A stretch of 64,000 nucleotides of DNA from Paracoccaceae bacterium (GTDB lineage: Bacteria > Pseudomonadota > Alphaproteobacteria > Rhodobacterales > Rhodobacteraceae), in contig JADHOV010000008.1 of the NCBI GenBank assembly GCA_016778765.1, positions 1 to 64,000 on the forward strand. The letters are read 5' to 3'. The notes beneath the pieces were generated by a model. That model ran no database searches. It had not been told where the DNA came from and saw only the letters and a program-made list of their open reading frames with translations. Of this stretch, positions 48,786 through 57,659 are shown piece by piece. The first letter of the stretch is position 1, and each line of letters starts with the position of its first letter. The position numbers were made by a program, and so were the translations under genes.

Positions 48786-49568
48786 TTGATATTGCCACAG
48801 CAACAAAATGTTATTGAGATCTCCAAACTTCACAAATCCTATGGAGATTTGCAGGTTCTCAAAGGCGTCAGCCTGACCGCCCGTAAGGGGGATGTGGTAT
48901 CGCTGATCGGATCTTCCGGCTCGGGAAAATCCACGTTGCTTCGCTGCGTGAACTTACTGGAAGATAGCCAACAGGGCGAGATCCTGTTTAACGGCGAGGC
49001 CGTGCTTTGGAGCCCGGGGAAATATAACCGTATGCCAGCCGATAAGCATCAGGTGCAAAAGATACGCACCAATCTATCTATGGTGTTCCAACAGTTTAAT
49101 CTATGGGCCCATATGACCATATTGGAAAATGTGATTGAAGCACCCGTCACTGTGCTCAAACGCCCCCGGCCCGAGGTTGAAAAAAGCGCCCGCCGTTATC
49201 TTGAGCAGGTGGGCATTGGCGATAAATGCGATGCCTATCCGGCGCAATTATCAGGGGGGCAACAGCAGCGCGCGGCGATTGCGCGGGCGCTGTGCATGGA
49301 GCCCGAAGCCTTACTATTTGATGAACCCACCTCAGCGCTTGACCCTGAGCTGGAACAAGAAGTTATCCGCGTGATCAAAGATCTCGCGGCCGAGGGGCGC
49401 ACGATGCTGCTCGTTACGCACGACATGAAATTGGCCGCTGATGTGTCAAATCATGTTATATTTTTGCACCAAGGGCTTATCGAAGAACAAGGCGCGCCGA
49501 AAACCGTTTTCGACGCGCCGAAATCTGACCGGCTGCGACAGTTTTTAAGCTCGACTGTGGCGGCGTAA
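48786..49568 (+). CDS. amino acid-type ABC transporter ATP-binding protein
   Basis: A 260-residue ATPase of the HisP/GlnQ class (polar amino acid uptake). Walker A GSSGSGKST (about 38), Q-loop MVFQQFNLW, signature LSGGQQQR, Walker B ALLFDEPTSALDP and H-loop VTHD are intact. The start is TTG at 48786 or a nearby TTG; no clear Shine-Dalgarno. First gene of an ABC importer plus amine-metabolism run on the plus strand. Confidence 0.93.
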   Translation: MILPQQQNVIEISKLHKSYGDLQVLKGVSLTARKGDVVSLIGSSGSGKSTLLRCVNLLEDSQQGEILFNGEAVLWSPGKYNRMPADKHQVQKIRTNLSMVFQQFNLWAHMTILENVIEAPVTVLKRPRPEVEKSARRYLEQVGIGDKCDAYPAQLSGGQQQRAAIARALCMEPEALLFDEPTSALDPELEQEVIRVIKDLAAEGRTMLLVTHDMKLAADVSNHVIFLHQGLIEEQGAPKTVFDAPKSDRLRQFLSSTVAA

Positions 49569-49590
49569 CATGACCAAAGGGAGATCTATC

Positions 49591-50307
49591 ATGACTATCC
49601 GTCTTTTAACTGCGGCAGCATTGGCGCTGTCAACTGGCATTGCATTTGCCGGCGATGTGGTGCGCATGGGCACAGAAGGAGCCTATCCCCCATATAACTT
49701 CATCAATGATGCTGGCGAGGTTGACGGCTTTGAGCGCGAATTGGGTGACGAGCTCTGCGCGCGTGCCTCTTTGACCTGCGAGTGGGTTGTTAATGATTGG
49801 GACAGTATTATCCCAAATCTAGTATCCGGCAATTATGACACAATCATCGCCGGTATGTCGATCACAGCCGAGCGGGATGAAGTAATTGATTTTACAAGCA
49901 ATTACACGCAGCCTGATCCATCTGCCTATATGGCATTATCGGAGTCGGCTGATTTGAGCGGCGGCGTGATTGCAGCGCAATCAAACACCATTCAATCAAG
50001 CTATATCGCCTCTTCCGGTGCCACTTTGGTGGAATTTGCAACACCAGAAGAAACCATTGCCGCGGTGCGCAATGGCGAAGCTGATGCAGTTCTGGCCGAT
50101 ATGGCCTATCTGGCCCCAATCGCGGATGAAAACGCCGATCTGATGCTGGTGGGTAATAAAGTGATGCTGGGCGGTGGCGTTGGCATGGGCATTCGTGAAA
50201 GCGATGGCGCATTGAAAGCAAAATTTAGCGCAGCGATTGACGCGATGAAAGCCGATGGCAGCTTGAACGCTTTGATTACCAAATGGGAAATCGGCGAAAC
50301 ATTCTAA
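49591..50307 (+). CDS. ABC transporter substrate-binding protein, family 3
   Basis: A 238-residue periplasmic binding protein (SBP_bac_3, HisJ/LAO type). Signal peptide about 1-20 (LLTAAALALSTGIAFAGD); the fold opens VRMGTEGAYPPYNFIND, with the ligand-contacting DWDSIIPNL and AGMSITAERDEVIDFT. By class it binds a polar or basic amino acid or derivative; it is not a PotD/PotF polyamine binder. Start MTIRLLTAAA with GGGAGA upstream. A stable hairpin follows. Confidence 0.93.
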   Translation: MTIRLLTAAALALSTGIAFAGDVVRMGTEGAYPPYNFINDAGEVDGFERELGDELCARASLTCEWVVNDWDSIIPNLVSGNYDTIIAGMSITAERDEVIDFTSNYTQPDPSAYMALSESADLSGGVIAAQSNTIQSSYIASSGATLVEFATPEETIAAVRNGEADAVLADMAYLAPIADENADLMLVGNKVMLGGGVGMGIRESDGALKAKFSAAIDAMKADGSLNALITKWEIGETF

Positions 50308-50323
50308 GCCGAAACACCGTTTT

Positions 50324-50357
50324 GATCGGGCCTTGGCTTTGGCTAAAAGGTCCGATC
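50324..50357 (+). terminator. intercistronic hairpin after the binding-protein gene
   Basis: GATCGGGCCTT (50324-50334) pairs with AAGGTCCGATC (50347-50357), 11 pairs with one G-U, loop of 12. Only three T follow. It probably stabilises the binding-protein mRNA or weakens read-through to the permeases. Confidence 0.6.
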
Positions 50358-50376
50358 TTTCCCATCCCAACACCAA

Positions 50377-51273
50377 TTGGGGGATGTTATTTTTTCTTTT
50401 TGTACAAACCCTGATCTGCTGGCAGATGCGCAGTGGTGGGCCTGTTACCTGACAACCGGCAAACATGTTGGATTGTATTGGGCTGTGGGCACCGTTTTGC
50501 TGCTGTTATTGATCACCGCGCCCGTGGTATTGGCTCTGGGATTTCTTGGCGCAATGGCCGCGCGATCAAGCACGCTTATTTTCAGCCTGCTCGGTCGGAG
50601 CTATATCGCGATCGTGCGCGGCGTTCCCGATATCGCGTATTTTCTGTTTTTCGTCATTGCTTTGGATCAAATCCTCGAATGGATGCGCCACAAGGCACTG
50701 TGCCGCGATTGGTCAGAGCCCATTCGCCAAGGCAATGATTTTGTGGTCTGCGATGCGGCCAAATTGCCGCTGTCCAGCGCCGCCCCTTGGGTGCATGATC
50801 TATACGGGTTTGCGCTGGCGGTTTTCACCTTTGGCATTGTGTTCGGGGCCTTTGCCTCAAACGTTATCTATGGCGCGATGCGCGCAGTACCAAAAGCACA
50901 GCTTGAGACAGGCGCTGCTTATGGAATGACCCAAAGCCAAGTTTTCTGGCGCATTTTAGTGCCGCAAATGTGGGTATATGCGCTGCCCGGGCTTGGCAAT
51001 ATTTGGATTCTTTTAATAAAAGCCACCCCCCTGCTGTTTTTGCTTGGCATTGAAGATATCGTGTATTGGGCCCGCGAATTGGGCGGCACAAAAACCGCAA
51101 AATTCACCGATTATCCGCATGGCGATTACCGCATGTGGTATTTCTTTGCACTGCTGGTGTTCTATCTGGCCTTCACAAAATTATCTGAAAACGTTCAAAG
51201 CCGCTTGATGCGGCGGCTCAACAAAGGCCAAGCCACGCTCGGCGGCCAAGCGCAAGCGCAAGGATCCGCATGA
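50377..51273 (+). CDS. ABC transporter permease (HisQ-like)
   Basis: A 298-residue inner-membrane permease with the His/Glu/Gln/Arg/opine family fold; the EAA loop reads GAAYGMTQSQVFWRILVPQM. It is longer than typical because of an insert of about 45 residues after the third helix (around KALCRDWSEPIRQG). The start is TTG at 50377 with GGGG overlap; an ATG nearby is out of frame, so the N-terminus is uncertain. Couples to the next gene by ATGA. Confidence 0.9.
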   Translation: MGDVIFSFCTNPDLLADAQWWACYLTTGKHVGLYWAVGTVLLLLLITAPVVLALGFLGAMAARSSTLIFSLLGRSYIAIVRGVPDIAYFLFFVIALDQILEWMRHKALCRDWSEPIRQGNDFVVCDAAKLPLSSAAPWVHDLYGFALAVFTFGIVFGAFASNVIYGAMRAVPKAQLETGAAYGMTQSQVFWRILVPQMWVYALPGLGNIWILLIKATPLLFLLGIEDIVYWARELGGTKTAKFTDYPHGDYRMWYFFALLVFYLAFTKLSENVQSRLMRRLNKGQATLGGQAQAQGSA

Positions 51274-52076
51274 GCTGTTGGGACACAATTGCAGATTATG
51301 GCTTTAGATCACTGGGCATCGGCGAGCGGCTCTTACCACGCTCGGATTTCACCCTGTGTCAACAATTCACGCTGATCGGTTCGGGGATGATCTGGAACGT
51401 GTATTTTGGCGTTTTGGCATTAACCGCTGGTTTCCTTTTGGCCACTGCGCTGGCGCTTGGAAAAGCGTCACGCCGCCGCCTTTTGCGTAAACCATCTGAA
51501 TGGTTCATTTTTATATTCCGCGGTTCGCCCTTGTTTATCCAGCTTTTTTTCGCGTATTTTTTATTTCTGGGTTTGAAAAGCAACGTGCCCGCCTTTGCGC
51601 CTTTAACCTCGGCCTGGATGGGTGCGCTGCTGGTGCTTTTTTTGAATACTGCCGCCTATTCTGCCGAAATTTTTTATGGCGCGCTGCAATCCATTCCAAA
51701 GGGGGATTTGGATGCTGCCGATGCTTATGCGATCTCTGGATGGGCGCGGTTTCGTCGGATCATCTGGCCGACCATGTTGCGGCTGGGTTGGCCTGGTTAC
51801 ACCAATGAGGCAATCTTTTTATTTCACTCTACAACGCTGGTGTTTTTTTCAGCCTTTCCCGCCTGGCAGCAACGCGGAGATGCCTTATATTACGCCAATT
51901 ACTTTGCCGATAAAACATTCAACCCTTTTATTCCCTATCCAATTTTAGCCGGGTATTTTGTTTTGCTGACTTTTTTGATTTTGGTCCTTTTTGGCCTTAT
52001 CAACAAACGCCTTAACCGGCACCTGCCCCCCGATCAAACCGCGCGCTTGAAACTGCGTCCAATGCTAATTCGCTAG
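51270..52076 (+). CDS. ABC transporter permease (HisM-like)
   Basis: A 268-residue second permease of the importer. The EAA motif is ADAYAISGWARFRRIIWPTML (cut by one residue in the family alignment), and FRGSPLFIQLFF is the conserved entry of the domain. Start overlaps the preceding stop by 4 bases. The glutamine synthetase-like gene follows after 91 bases. Confidence 0.92.
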   Translation: MSCWDTIADYGFRSLGIGERLLPRSDFTLCQQFTLIGSGMIWNVYFGVLALTAGFLLATALALGKASRRRLLRKPSEWFIFIFRGSPLFIQLFFAYFLFLGLKSNVPAFAPLTSAWMGALLVLFLNTAAYSAEIFYGALQSIPKGDLDAADAYAISGWARFRRIIWPTMLRLGWPGYTNEAIFLFHSTTLVFFSAFPAWQQRGDALYYANYFADKTFNPFIPYPILAGYFVLLTFLILVLFGLINKRLNRHLPPDQTARLKLRPMLIR

Positions 52077-52167
52077 ATTTTTCAAGCCATTTTCTTTATG
52101 CAAAATCTGTCCAACCCCACCGCTAGGATGCTGTGAGTGATTCAAATAGACAAACAAGGGCAGACCA

Positions 52168-53484
52168 ATGGATCTGGATGATTTCGATACGTTTCGAATT
52201 GCAACCTGCGATTTAAACGGCCAAATGCGCGGCAAGCGCATGCCCCAAAAAGATCAGGGAAAATTAGCCTCCGGCGATCTGCGTATGCCATTATCTGCGT
52301 TAAACGTAGATATTTGGGGGGCCGATATTGCCAATAGCCCACTCTTATTTGCCTCTGGTGATGGCGATGGCTATCTGCTGCCAACCAATCGCGGGCCTGT
52401 ACCAATGCCCTGGCTTGACCAGCCAAGCGCATTGGTGGGAATGTGGATGTTTGAAGAGGATGGCCGCCCTTTTGAAGGGGATCCTCGGCACGCATTGGCC
52501 CAAATTCTGGACCGCTACGCCGCGCGCGGATGGCAAGCTGTGGCCGCCACCGAGCTTGAATTTTATCTGATCGATGACAGTGCTGAAAGCCCGAGGCCGC
52601 CGAAAGACCCCGCCGGCAATCGCAAAATCAACTCCAGCGCAATTCTATCCTTGCAACAGTTAGACGCGTTTGAAGCCTTCTTCTCAGAGCTTTATCAAAG
52701 CTGCGCGCAGATGGGGATCAACGCGCAAGCCGCCTCATCTGAAGCGGGCATCGGGCAATTCGAAATCAGCCTTCAACATGGCGATGCATTGCGCATTGCG
52801 GATGATACATGGCTGTTTAAAACCTTGCTCAAAGGCGTGGCACGCAAGCATGGCTATGCCGCAAGCTTTATGGCCAAACCCTATCCAAACGATGCAGGAA
52901 ACGGCTTACATCTGCATTTTTCGGTGATTGATGAGGCTGGAGAAAATATTTTTGACGACGGCACAAAACAGGGATCACCCCTGCTGCAAAACGCCGTCGC
53001 AGGCTGCCTTGCCACGCTGCGTGCCGCCACCCTTGGCTTTGCACCCCATGCCAATAGCTATGCGCGTATGGATCCAGAAAACCACGCCCCCACATCAATT
53101 TGTTGGGGATATGAAAACCGCACGACCGCGCTGCGCATTCCCGCAGGCGCGCCCAGCGCTCGGCGGATCGAGCATCGTGTCGCAGGCGGCGATATAAACC
53201 CGTTTCTGACGCTCAGCCTTATACTGGGTGCGGCGTTGCTTGGCATCGAAGATGATCTTACGCCGCCGCCGCCCATCACAGGCAACGCCTACAGCCAAGA
53301 TCTGCCACAATTGATCCATAGCTGGTCTGAAGCGATAGACATGTTTGAAAACGATCCGATGATTGCCCGAATCTTACCCGCACAACTTATTGAAAACTTT
53401 TCTTTAACCAAACGCCAAGAACTTGACGGCTTGAAGAATATTCCGCAAGAAGAGCACTGGAAAACATATCTTGAAACCGTGTAA
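52168..53484 (+). CDS. glutamine synthetase family protein (PuuA-like)
   Basis: A 438-residue member of the GS/gamma-glutamyl ligase superfamily. The N-terminal beta-grasp (about 1-100) carries DLNGQMRGKRMP; the catalytic part has AATELEFYLIDD, SSEAGIGQFEISLQHGDAL, NGLHLHFSVID, NRTTALRIPAG and RIEHRVAGGDINPFL. The RIEHR-AGGD-NPFL ending is typical of gamma-glutamylputrescine synthetase relatives, not of biosynthetic GlnA. It would join glutamate to an amine supplied by the upstream importer (inference). Confidence 0.9.
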   Translation: MDLDDFDTFRIATCDLNGQMRGKRMPQKDQGKLASGDLRMPLSALNVDIWGADIANSPLLFASGDGDGYLLPTNRGPVPMPWLDQPSALVGMWMFEEDGRPFEGDPRHALAQILDRYAARGWQAVAATELEFYLIDDSAESPRPPKDPAGNRKINSSAILSLQQLDAFEAFFSELYQSCAQMGINAQAASSEAGIGQFEISLQHGDALRIADDTWLFKTLLKGVARKHGYAASFMAKPYPNDAGNGLHLHFSVIDEAGENIFDDGTKQGSPLLQNAVAGCLATLRAATLGFAPHANSYARMDPENHAPTSICWGYENRTTALRIPAGAPSARRIEHRVAGGDINPFLTLSLILGAALLGIEDDLTPPPPITGNAYSQDLPQLIHSWSEAIDMFENDPMIARILPAQLIENFSLTKRQELDGLKNIPQEEHWKTYLETV

Positions 53485-53532
53485 ACTGAACCTGCAACGA
53501 TACAACGCCTTCCGAACGGCAAGTAGGGTTTT

Positions 53533-54213
53533 ATGAAAATCGGCATCTTACAGGCTGGCCATGCCCCTGACGAAATGCGCCCGCAGACAGAGAATTACGG
53601 CGTGCTCTGCGCCAATTTATTAGACGGGCACGGCTTTGACTTCGACGTGTTCAGCGTCGTCAATGAGCAGTTTCCAAAAGATGAATTACAAGCCGATGCC
53701 TGGTTGATCACCGGATCGCGCCACGGGGTTTACGAAGATCTGCCCTTTATCAAGCCTTTAAAGGCGCTCATCTTACGCATTGTTGCTGCGAAAAAACCAT
53801 TGGTTGGCATATGTTTTGGCCACCAAATCATCGCCCAAACGATGGGTGGGCATGTTGAAAAGTTTTCCGGCGGTTGGAGCATCGGCCTGACCGACTATCA
53901 ATTTGAAGGCCAGAAGGTGCGGATAAACGCTTGGCACCAAGATCAGGTGGTCACTCTGCCCCCAAAAGCACGCTGCACAGGCTCTAGCAACTTTTGCAAA
54001 TACGCCTTCCTCGAATATGAAGACGCTATTTTTTCGCTGCAAGCGCATCCGGAATTCAACAGTGCCTTCATCCAAGGGCTGATCCAGTTCCGCGGCCAAA
54101 AAACCGTGCCGCAAACATTGCTGGAAACGGCCCAAAGCAAATTATCTGATCCGAATTCAAACGATATTTTAGCAGAAAAAATTGCCACATTTTTCAAATC
54201 GAAAGCAGGTTAA
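53533..54213 (+). CDS. type 1 glutamine amidotransferase
   Basis: A 226-residue class I GATase. The nucleophile elbow is GICFGHQII (Cys about 95) and the His/Glu pair is in QAHPEF. The elbow with FGHQ is like the GuaA/YfeJ group; true PuuD hydrolases have CRG. In this setting, between two ligase genes, it probably hydrolyses a gamma-glutamyl bond, but which one is not decided by sequence. One base before the next start. Confidence 0.87.
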   Translation: MKIGILQAGHAPDEMRPQTENYGVLCANLLDGHGFDFDVFSVVNEQFPKDELQADAWLITGSRHGVYEDLPFIKPLKALILRIVAAKKPLVGICFGHQIIAQTMGGHVEKFSGGWSIGLTDYQFEGQKVRINAWHQDQVVTLPPKARCTGSSNFCKYAFLEYEDAIFSLQAHPEFNSAFIQGLIQFRGQKTVPQTLLETAQSKLSDPNSNDILAEKIATFFKSKAG

Positions 54214-54214
54214 G

Positions 54215-55582
54215 ATGCCCAGTCTTGATGAAATTTTTAAACAAATGCCCAAGGCCGCCTTGGCCTATTTGAAAGATCAAAAGCTGGATGAGATCGAATG
54301 CGTGATCGCCGATTTGCCCGGGATCGCGCGCGGCAAAGCTGTACCAGCAACCAAGTTTGCGCGGCAAAATACGTTTTATTTACCCGATTCAATCTTTTAT
54401 CAAACCATCACGGGCGGCTGGGGTGAAGCCGCGGGGGAAGGCGGGTTTATCGAACGCGATATGCTGTTGAAACCGGATTATTCCACCGCAACTGCCGCGC
54501 CATGGACGGGTGATTTTACGCTGCAAGTGATCCATGATGCTTATGACCGAAAAAATGAGCCAATCTTATTTTCTCCCCGCAACGTGCTAAAGCGGGTTAT
54601 CGAGCTATACAGAAAAGAGGGTTGGGAACCGGTTGTCGCTCCGGAGATGGAGTTTTTTTTGGTCGCCCGCAATATTGATCCGGCCAAACCCATCGAAGCC
54701 ATGATGGGGCGTTCGGGGCGTCCGGCGGCGGCGCGCCAGTCCTATTCTATGACTGCGGTGGATGAATTCGGCCCAGTGATCGACGATATTTATGATTTTG
54801 CAGAAGCTCAAGGGTTTGAGATTGACGGGATCACCCAAGAAGGCGGCGCCGGTCAGTTGGAAATCAATCTCCGCCATGGAGATCCGGTGCGGCTTGCAGA
54901 TGAAGTATTCTATTTTAAGCGTTTGATACGCGAAGCTGCGCTGCGCCATGATTGCTTTGCCACTTTTATGGCCAAACCAATTGCCGAAGAACCCGGCAGC
55001 GCGATGCACCTTCATCACTCGATCATCGATATCGAAACGGGCACAAATGTGTTTTCCGGCCCCCAAGGCGGCGAGACAGATTTATTTTATAACTTCATCG
55101 CAGGGTTGCAAACGCATCTGCCATCGGCGATTGCGGTTCTGGCGCCTTATGTGAATTCCTATCGCCGCTATGTCAAAGACCATGCCGCCCCGATTAACCT
55201 GTCTTGGGCGCGTGACAATCGAACAGCCGGGATCCGTATTCCGATTTCTGAGCCTCAGGCAAGGCGGGTTGAGAACAGGATCGCCGGGATGGATTGCAAC
55301 CCCTATTTGGGGATCGCTGTGTCTTTGGCCTGCGGATATTTGGGGATGAAAAATGAATTGTGGCCCACGAAACAATATCGCGGCGATGCATATGAGGGGC
55401 GCGAAGATCTACCTCGCGGCATGGGCGAAGCGCTTGGGCTTTTTGAAGACGCTTCAGACTTGCATGAAATTTTAGGATCCGAATTTACGAGGGTGTATTC
55501 TATCGTAAAACGCGCGGAATATGACGAGTTTTTACAGGTCATTAGCCCCTGGGAGCGCGAACATCTTCTGTTAAACGTATGA
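54215..55582 (+). CDS. puuA: glutamine synthetase family protein (gamma-glutamylputrescine synthetase-like)
   Basis: A 455-residue second GS-superfamily ligase. Start MPSLDEIFKQMPKAAL; 11 earlier codons lie inside the amidotransferase gene. Features: VIADLPGIARGKAVP, VAPEMEFFLVARN, EGGAGQLEINLRHGDPV, AMHLHHSIID, RDNRTAGIRIP, RVENRIAGMDCNPYL. Together with the PuuB-like oxidase coupled downstream this fits PuuA. It shares the fold but not close identity with the gene at 52168, so the two probably differ in amine substrate. Confidence 0.87.
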   Translation: MPSLDEIFKQMPKAALAYLKDQKLDEIECVIADLPGIARGKAVPATKFARQNTFYLPDSIFYQTITGGWGEAAGEGGFIERDMLLKPDYSTATAAPWTGDFTLQVIHDAYDRKNEPILFSPRNVLKRVIELYRKEGWEPVVAPEMEFFLVARNIDPAKPIEAMMGRSGRPAAARQSYSMTAVDEFGPVIDDIYDFAEAQGFEIDGITQEGGAGQLEINLRHGDPVRLADEVFYFKRLIREAALRHDCFATFMAKPIAEEPGSAMHLHHSIIDIETGTNVFSGPQGGETDLFYNFIAGLQTHLPSAIAVLAPYVNSYRRYVKDHAAPINLSWARDNRTAGIRIPISEPQARRVENRIAGMDCNPYLGIAVSLACGYLGMKNELWPTKQYRGDAYEGREDLPRGMGEALGLFEDASDLHEILGSEFTRVYSIVKRAEYDEFLQVISPWEREHLLLNV

Positions 55583-56883
55583 ATCTGCTCGACGCCAATG
55601 ATCAACCCGGGCAATACCCGCCCAGTTGGTATGCTGCGACTACGCAATTCTTGCCACCCTTTCCCAGCTTTGAGGGAACCGATAATACGGATATTTGCAT
55701 TATCGGAGCCGGATATACCGGCTTGTCAGCGGCGCTGCATTTGGCCGGTCAGGGCTGTAGGGTCACGCTTTTAGAAGCCCAGCGCGTTGGGTTTGGCGCA
55801 TCGGGGCGCAATGGTGGCCAGTTAGGGTCAGGGCAAAGGTTGGATCAAGAAACCTTGCTGCGTTGGCTGGGGGCACAATCGGCCGATGCCCTGTGGGATC
55901 TGGCGGAAGAGGCTGTAGATTGTAGCAAATCCTTGATTAAACGGCACAATATTGATTGCTTTTTAAAACCCGGAATCGCCGAGCTGGGGTTTTCAAGCGC
56001 AGACAGGCAAAACCTTCATCGTGGTGCAGCGTTTTTACAAAAGCGCTATGGCTATGATAAAATCACGCTGCTCGATGAAGCGGCAAGCCAAGCGCTCTGC
56101 CCCTCTCCGCTTTATAAGGGCGGGGTTTTGGATCACGGAAGCGGCCATCTGCATCCTTTGCGCTATGTTTTGGGATTGGCAAAAGCAGCCGCAGCCGCGG
56201 GCGTTCGCATTTATGAAAATACCCGCGTCACCGATTTAAAAGATGGGGTTAAGCCAACCATTACAACTGCAAACGGGCAGATCACCTGCGCGCAGGTAAT
56301 TTTGGCTTGCAATGGCTATTTGGGCAAGCTCCACCCAAAAATAGCCCGGCACGTGATGCCTATAAATAACTTTATTGCCGCAACAGAACCGCTGGGCCCG
56401 GCAACCACACGCGTATTAACCCAAGATGTGGCGGTTGCAGATACCAAATTCGTGGTGAATTATTTCCGATTGTCGCATGATGGAAGGTTGCTCTTTGGCG
56501 GAGGCGAAAGCTACGGCTATCGCTTTCCCGCCGATATTGCGGCCAAAGTCCGCAAACCGATGTTGAAAATTTTCCCGCATCTCAAAGATGTTAAACTTGA
56601 ATATGCATGGGGCGGCACGCTTGGCATCACCATTCGCCGAACACCCTATTTTGCAAGAATGTCAAAAAACATCATCACAGCTTCGGGATATTCGGGCCAT
56701 GGTGTGGGCACCGCGACCCATGCCGGAAAATTGATCGCACAGGCAATTATGGGCCAAGCCAACGGATTTGATACGATGTCGCAGATTCCTCAGCGCCCAT
56801 TCCCCGGGGGCCGCTACGCCCGCCTGCCGCTGCTAGTCATGGCCATGACTTGGTACAGTTTGCGCGACCGATTGGGGCTTTAA
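55579..56883 (+). CDS. puuB: FAD-dependent amine oxidase, gamma-glutamylputrescine oxidase-like
   Basis: A 434-residue DAO-family flavoenzyme. The ADP-binding loop is CIIGAGYTGLSAALHLAGQG (about 36-55), followed by GFGASGRNGGQLGSGQR, characteristic of PuuB/OrdL-type oxidases; the C-terminal GYSGHGVGTATHAGKLIAQ contacts FAD. It would oxidise the gamma-glutamylated amine to the aldehyde. Start overlaps the puuA-like stop by 4 bases. The aldehyde dehydrogenase expected next in the pathway is not in the window. Confidence 0.9.
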   Translation: MNLLDANDQPGQYPPSWYAATTQFLPPFPSFEGTDNTDICIIGAGYTGLSAALHLAGQGCRVTLLEAQRVGFGASGRNGGQLGSGQRLDQETLLRWLGAQSADALWDLAEEAVDCSKSLIKRHNIDCFLKPGIAELGFSSADRQNLHRGAAFLQKRYGYDKITLLDEAASQALCPSPLYKGGVLDHGSGHLHPLRYVLGLAKAAAAAGVRIYENTRVTDLKDGVKPTITTANGQITCAQVILACNGYLGKLHPKIARHVMPINNFIAATEPLGPATTRVLTQDVAVADTKFVVNYFRLSHDGRLLFGGGESYGYRFPADIAAKVRKPMLKIFPHLKDVKLEYAWGGTLGITIRRTPYFARMSKNIITASGYSGHGVGTATHAGKLIAQAIMGQANGFDTMSQIPQRPFPGGRYARLPLLVMAMTWYSLRDRLGL

Positions 56884-56930
56884 CAGGGCCTATGCCGCGG
56901 CAAAGAGGCTGATATTCCTCGCGGAGACCA

Positions 56931-57521
56931 TTAAGATCCCAGCTTACTCAGCTTTTCTTGAAGATCCGCCAATTGGCTTTTGATTTGCTGCAAATCTTCA
57001 TCAGCCGCGCTTGACGTTGTAGGCGCGGCCTGTGGCGCTGGGCTTGCCGCTGCGGGATTATCCTCGGCCGCACCTGGCCAAGCCGCGAAGCCCGATGTCA
57101 TCGCTTTCACAAACGCCTCTTGCTGCGCGCGCAAAGCATCAAAACCGGGCATTTGCGACAAAGCGTTACCCCCGCCCATATTTTCAAAAATTTTCGCTTG
57201 ACCATCGCGCATCATATCAAAAGACATGGCTAAGACCTGCGGCACGATACTCGATGCCTGCGTCGTGTAACTGCGCACCAAATCATTCAATACATTGATT
57301 GGAAGAACGCTTTCACCGCGGCTTTCATGCTCGGCGATAATTTGCAATAAATATTGTCGGGTTAAATCATCGCCAGACTTCAAATCAACGATTTGAACGT
57401 CGCGCCCTTTACGCACGAAGCCTGCAATATCTTCAAGCGTAACATAATCGCTGGTTTCCGTATTATATAAACGCCGGCTCGCGTAGCGCTTGATCAACAA
57501 AGGTTTATTGGCTGTAGACAC
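56931..57521 (-). CDS. phaR: polyhydroxyalkanoate synthesis repressor PhaR
   Basis: A 196-residue regulator that binds PHA granules and DNA; it leaves its operators when polymer accumulates, inducing phasin. The N-terminal PHB/PHA accumulation regulator domain (about 5-65, LLIKRYASRRLYNTETSDYV) and the following helical part (LLQIIAEHESRGESVLPINV) are canonical; the tail is Ala/Pro-rich. The start is GTG with GGGAGG upstream. TGCAGCAGTGCAG (57538-57550) just before it suggests autoregulation. Confidence 0.95.
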   Translation of the reverse strand: MSTANKPLLIKRYASRRLYNTETSDYVTLEDIAGFVRKGRDVQIVDLKSGDDLTRQYLLQIIAEHESRGESVLPINVLNDLVRSYTTQASSIVPQVLAMSFDMMRDGQAKIFENMGGGNALSQMPGFDALRAQQEAFVKAMTSGFAAWPGAAEDNPAAASPAPQAAPTTSSAADEDLQQIKSQLADLQEKLSKLGS

Positions 57522-57537
57522 GAAGACCTCCCAAAAA

Positions 57538-57550
57538 TGCAGCAGTGCAG
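57538..57550. promoter_or_regulatory. possible PhaR site upstream of phaR
   Basis: TGCAGCAGTGCAG resembles, but does not exactly match, the CTGC-N3-GCAG elements before phaP and phaC. It lies 17 bases before the phaR GTG, consistent with autorepression. Confidence 0.4.
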
Positions 57551-57580
57551 AAAAACATTACGCGCTTGCGAAAAGAAAAG

Positions 57581-57606
57581 AAAGGGTGCGCCGAAACGCA
57601 CCCTTT
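57581..57606 (-). terminator. intrinsic terminator of phaP
   Basis: AAAGGGTGCG (57581-57590) and CGCACCCTTT (57597-57606) form a perfect 10-bp stem with a 6-base loop. On the minus strand it is followed by CTTTTCTTTTC. It lies 54 bases past the phaP stop and would end that transcript before phaR. Confidence 0.8.
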
Positions 57607-57659
57607 ACTGTAGATTGCCTCTGGGAGGAAAGGCAAACCTATTACATGGACCTATTTGC

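Noticed and set aside
52168-55582. Gamma-glutamylmethylamide synthetase (methylamine use)
   Set aside because: The mgsABC/mgdABCD genes that accompany it in roseobacters are absent, and PuuB-like context points to larger amines.
56884-56930. Terminator between puuB-like gene and phaR
   Set aside because: Only broken GC-rich complementarity without a T-run.
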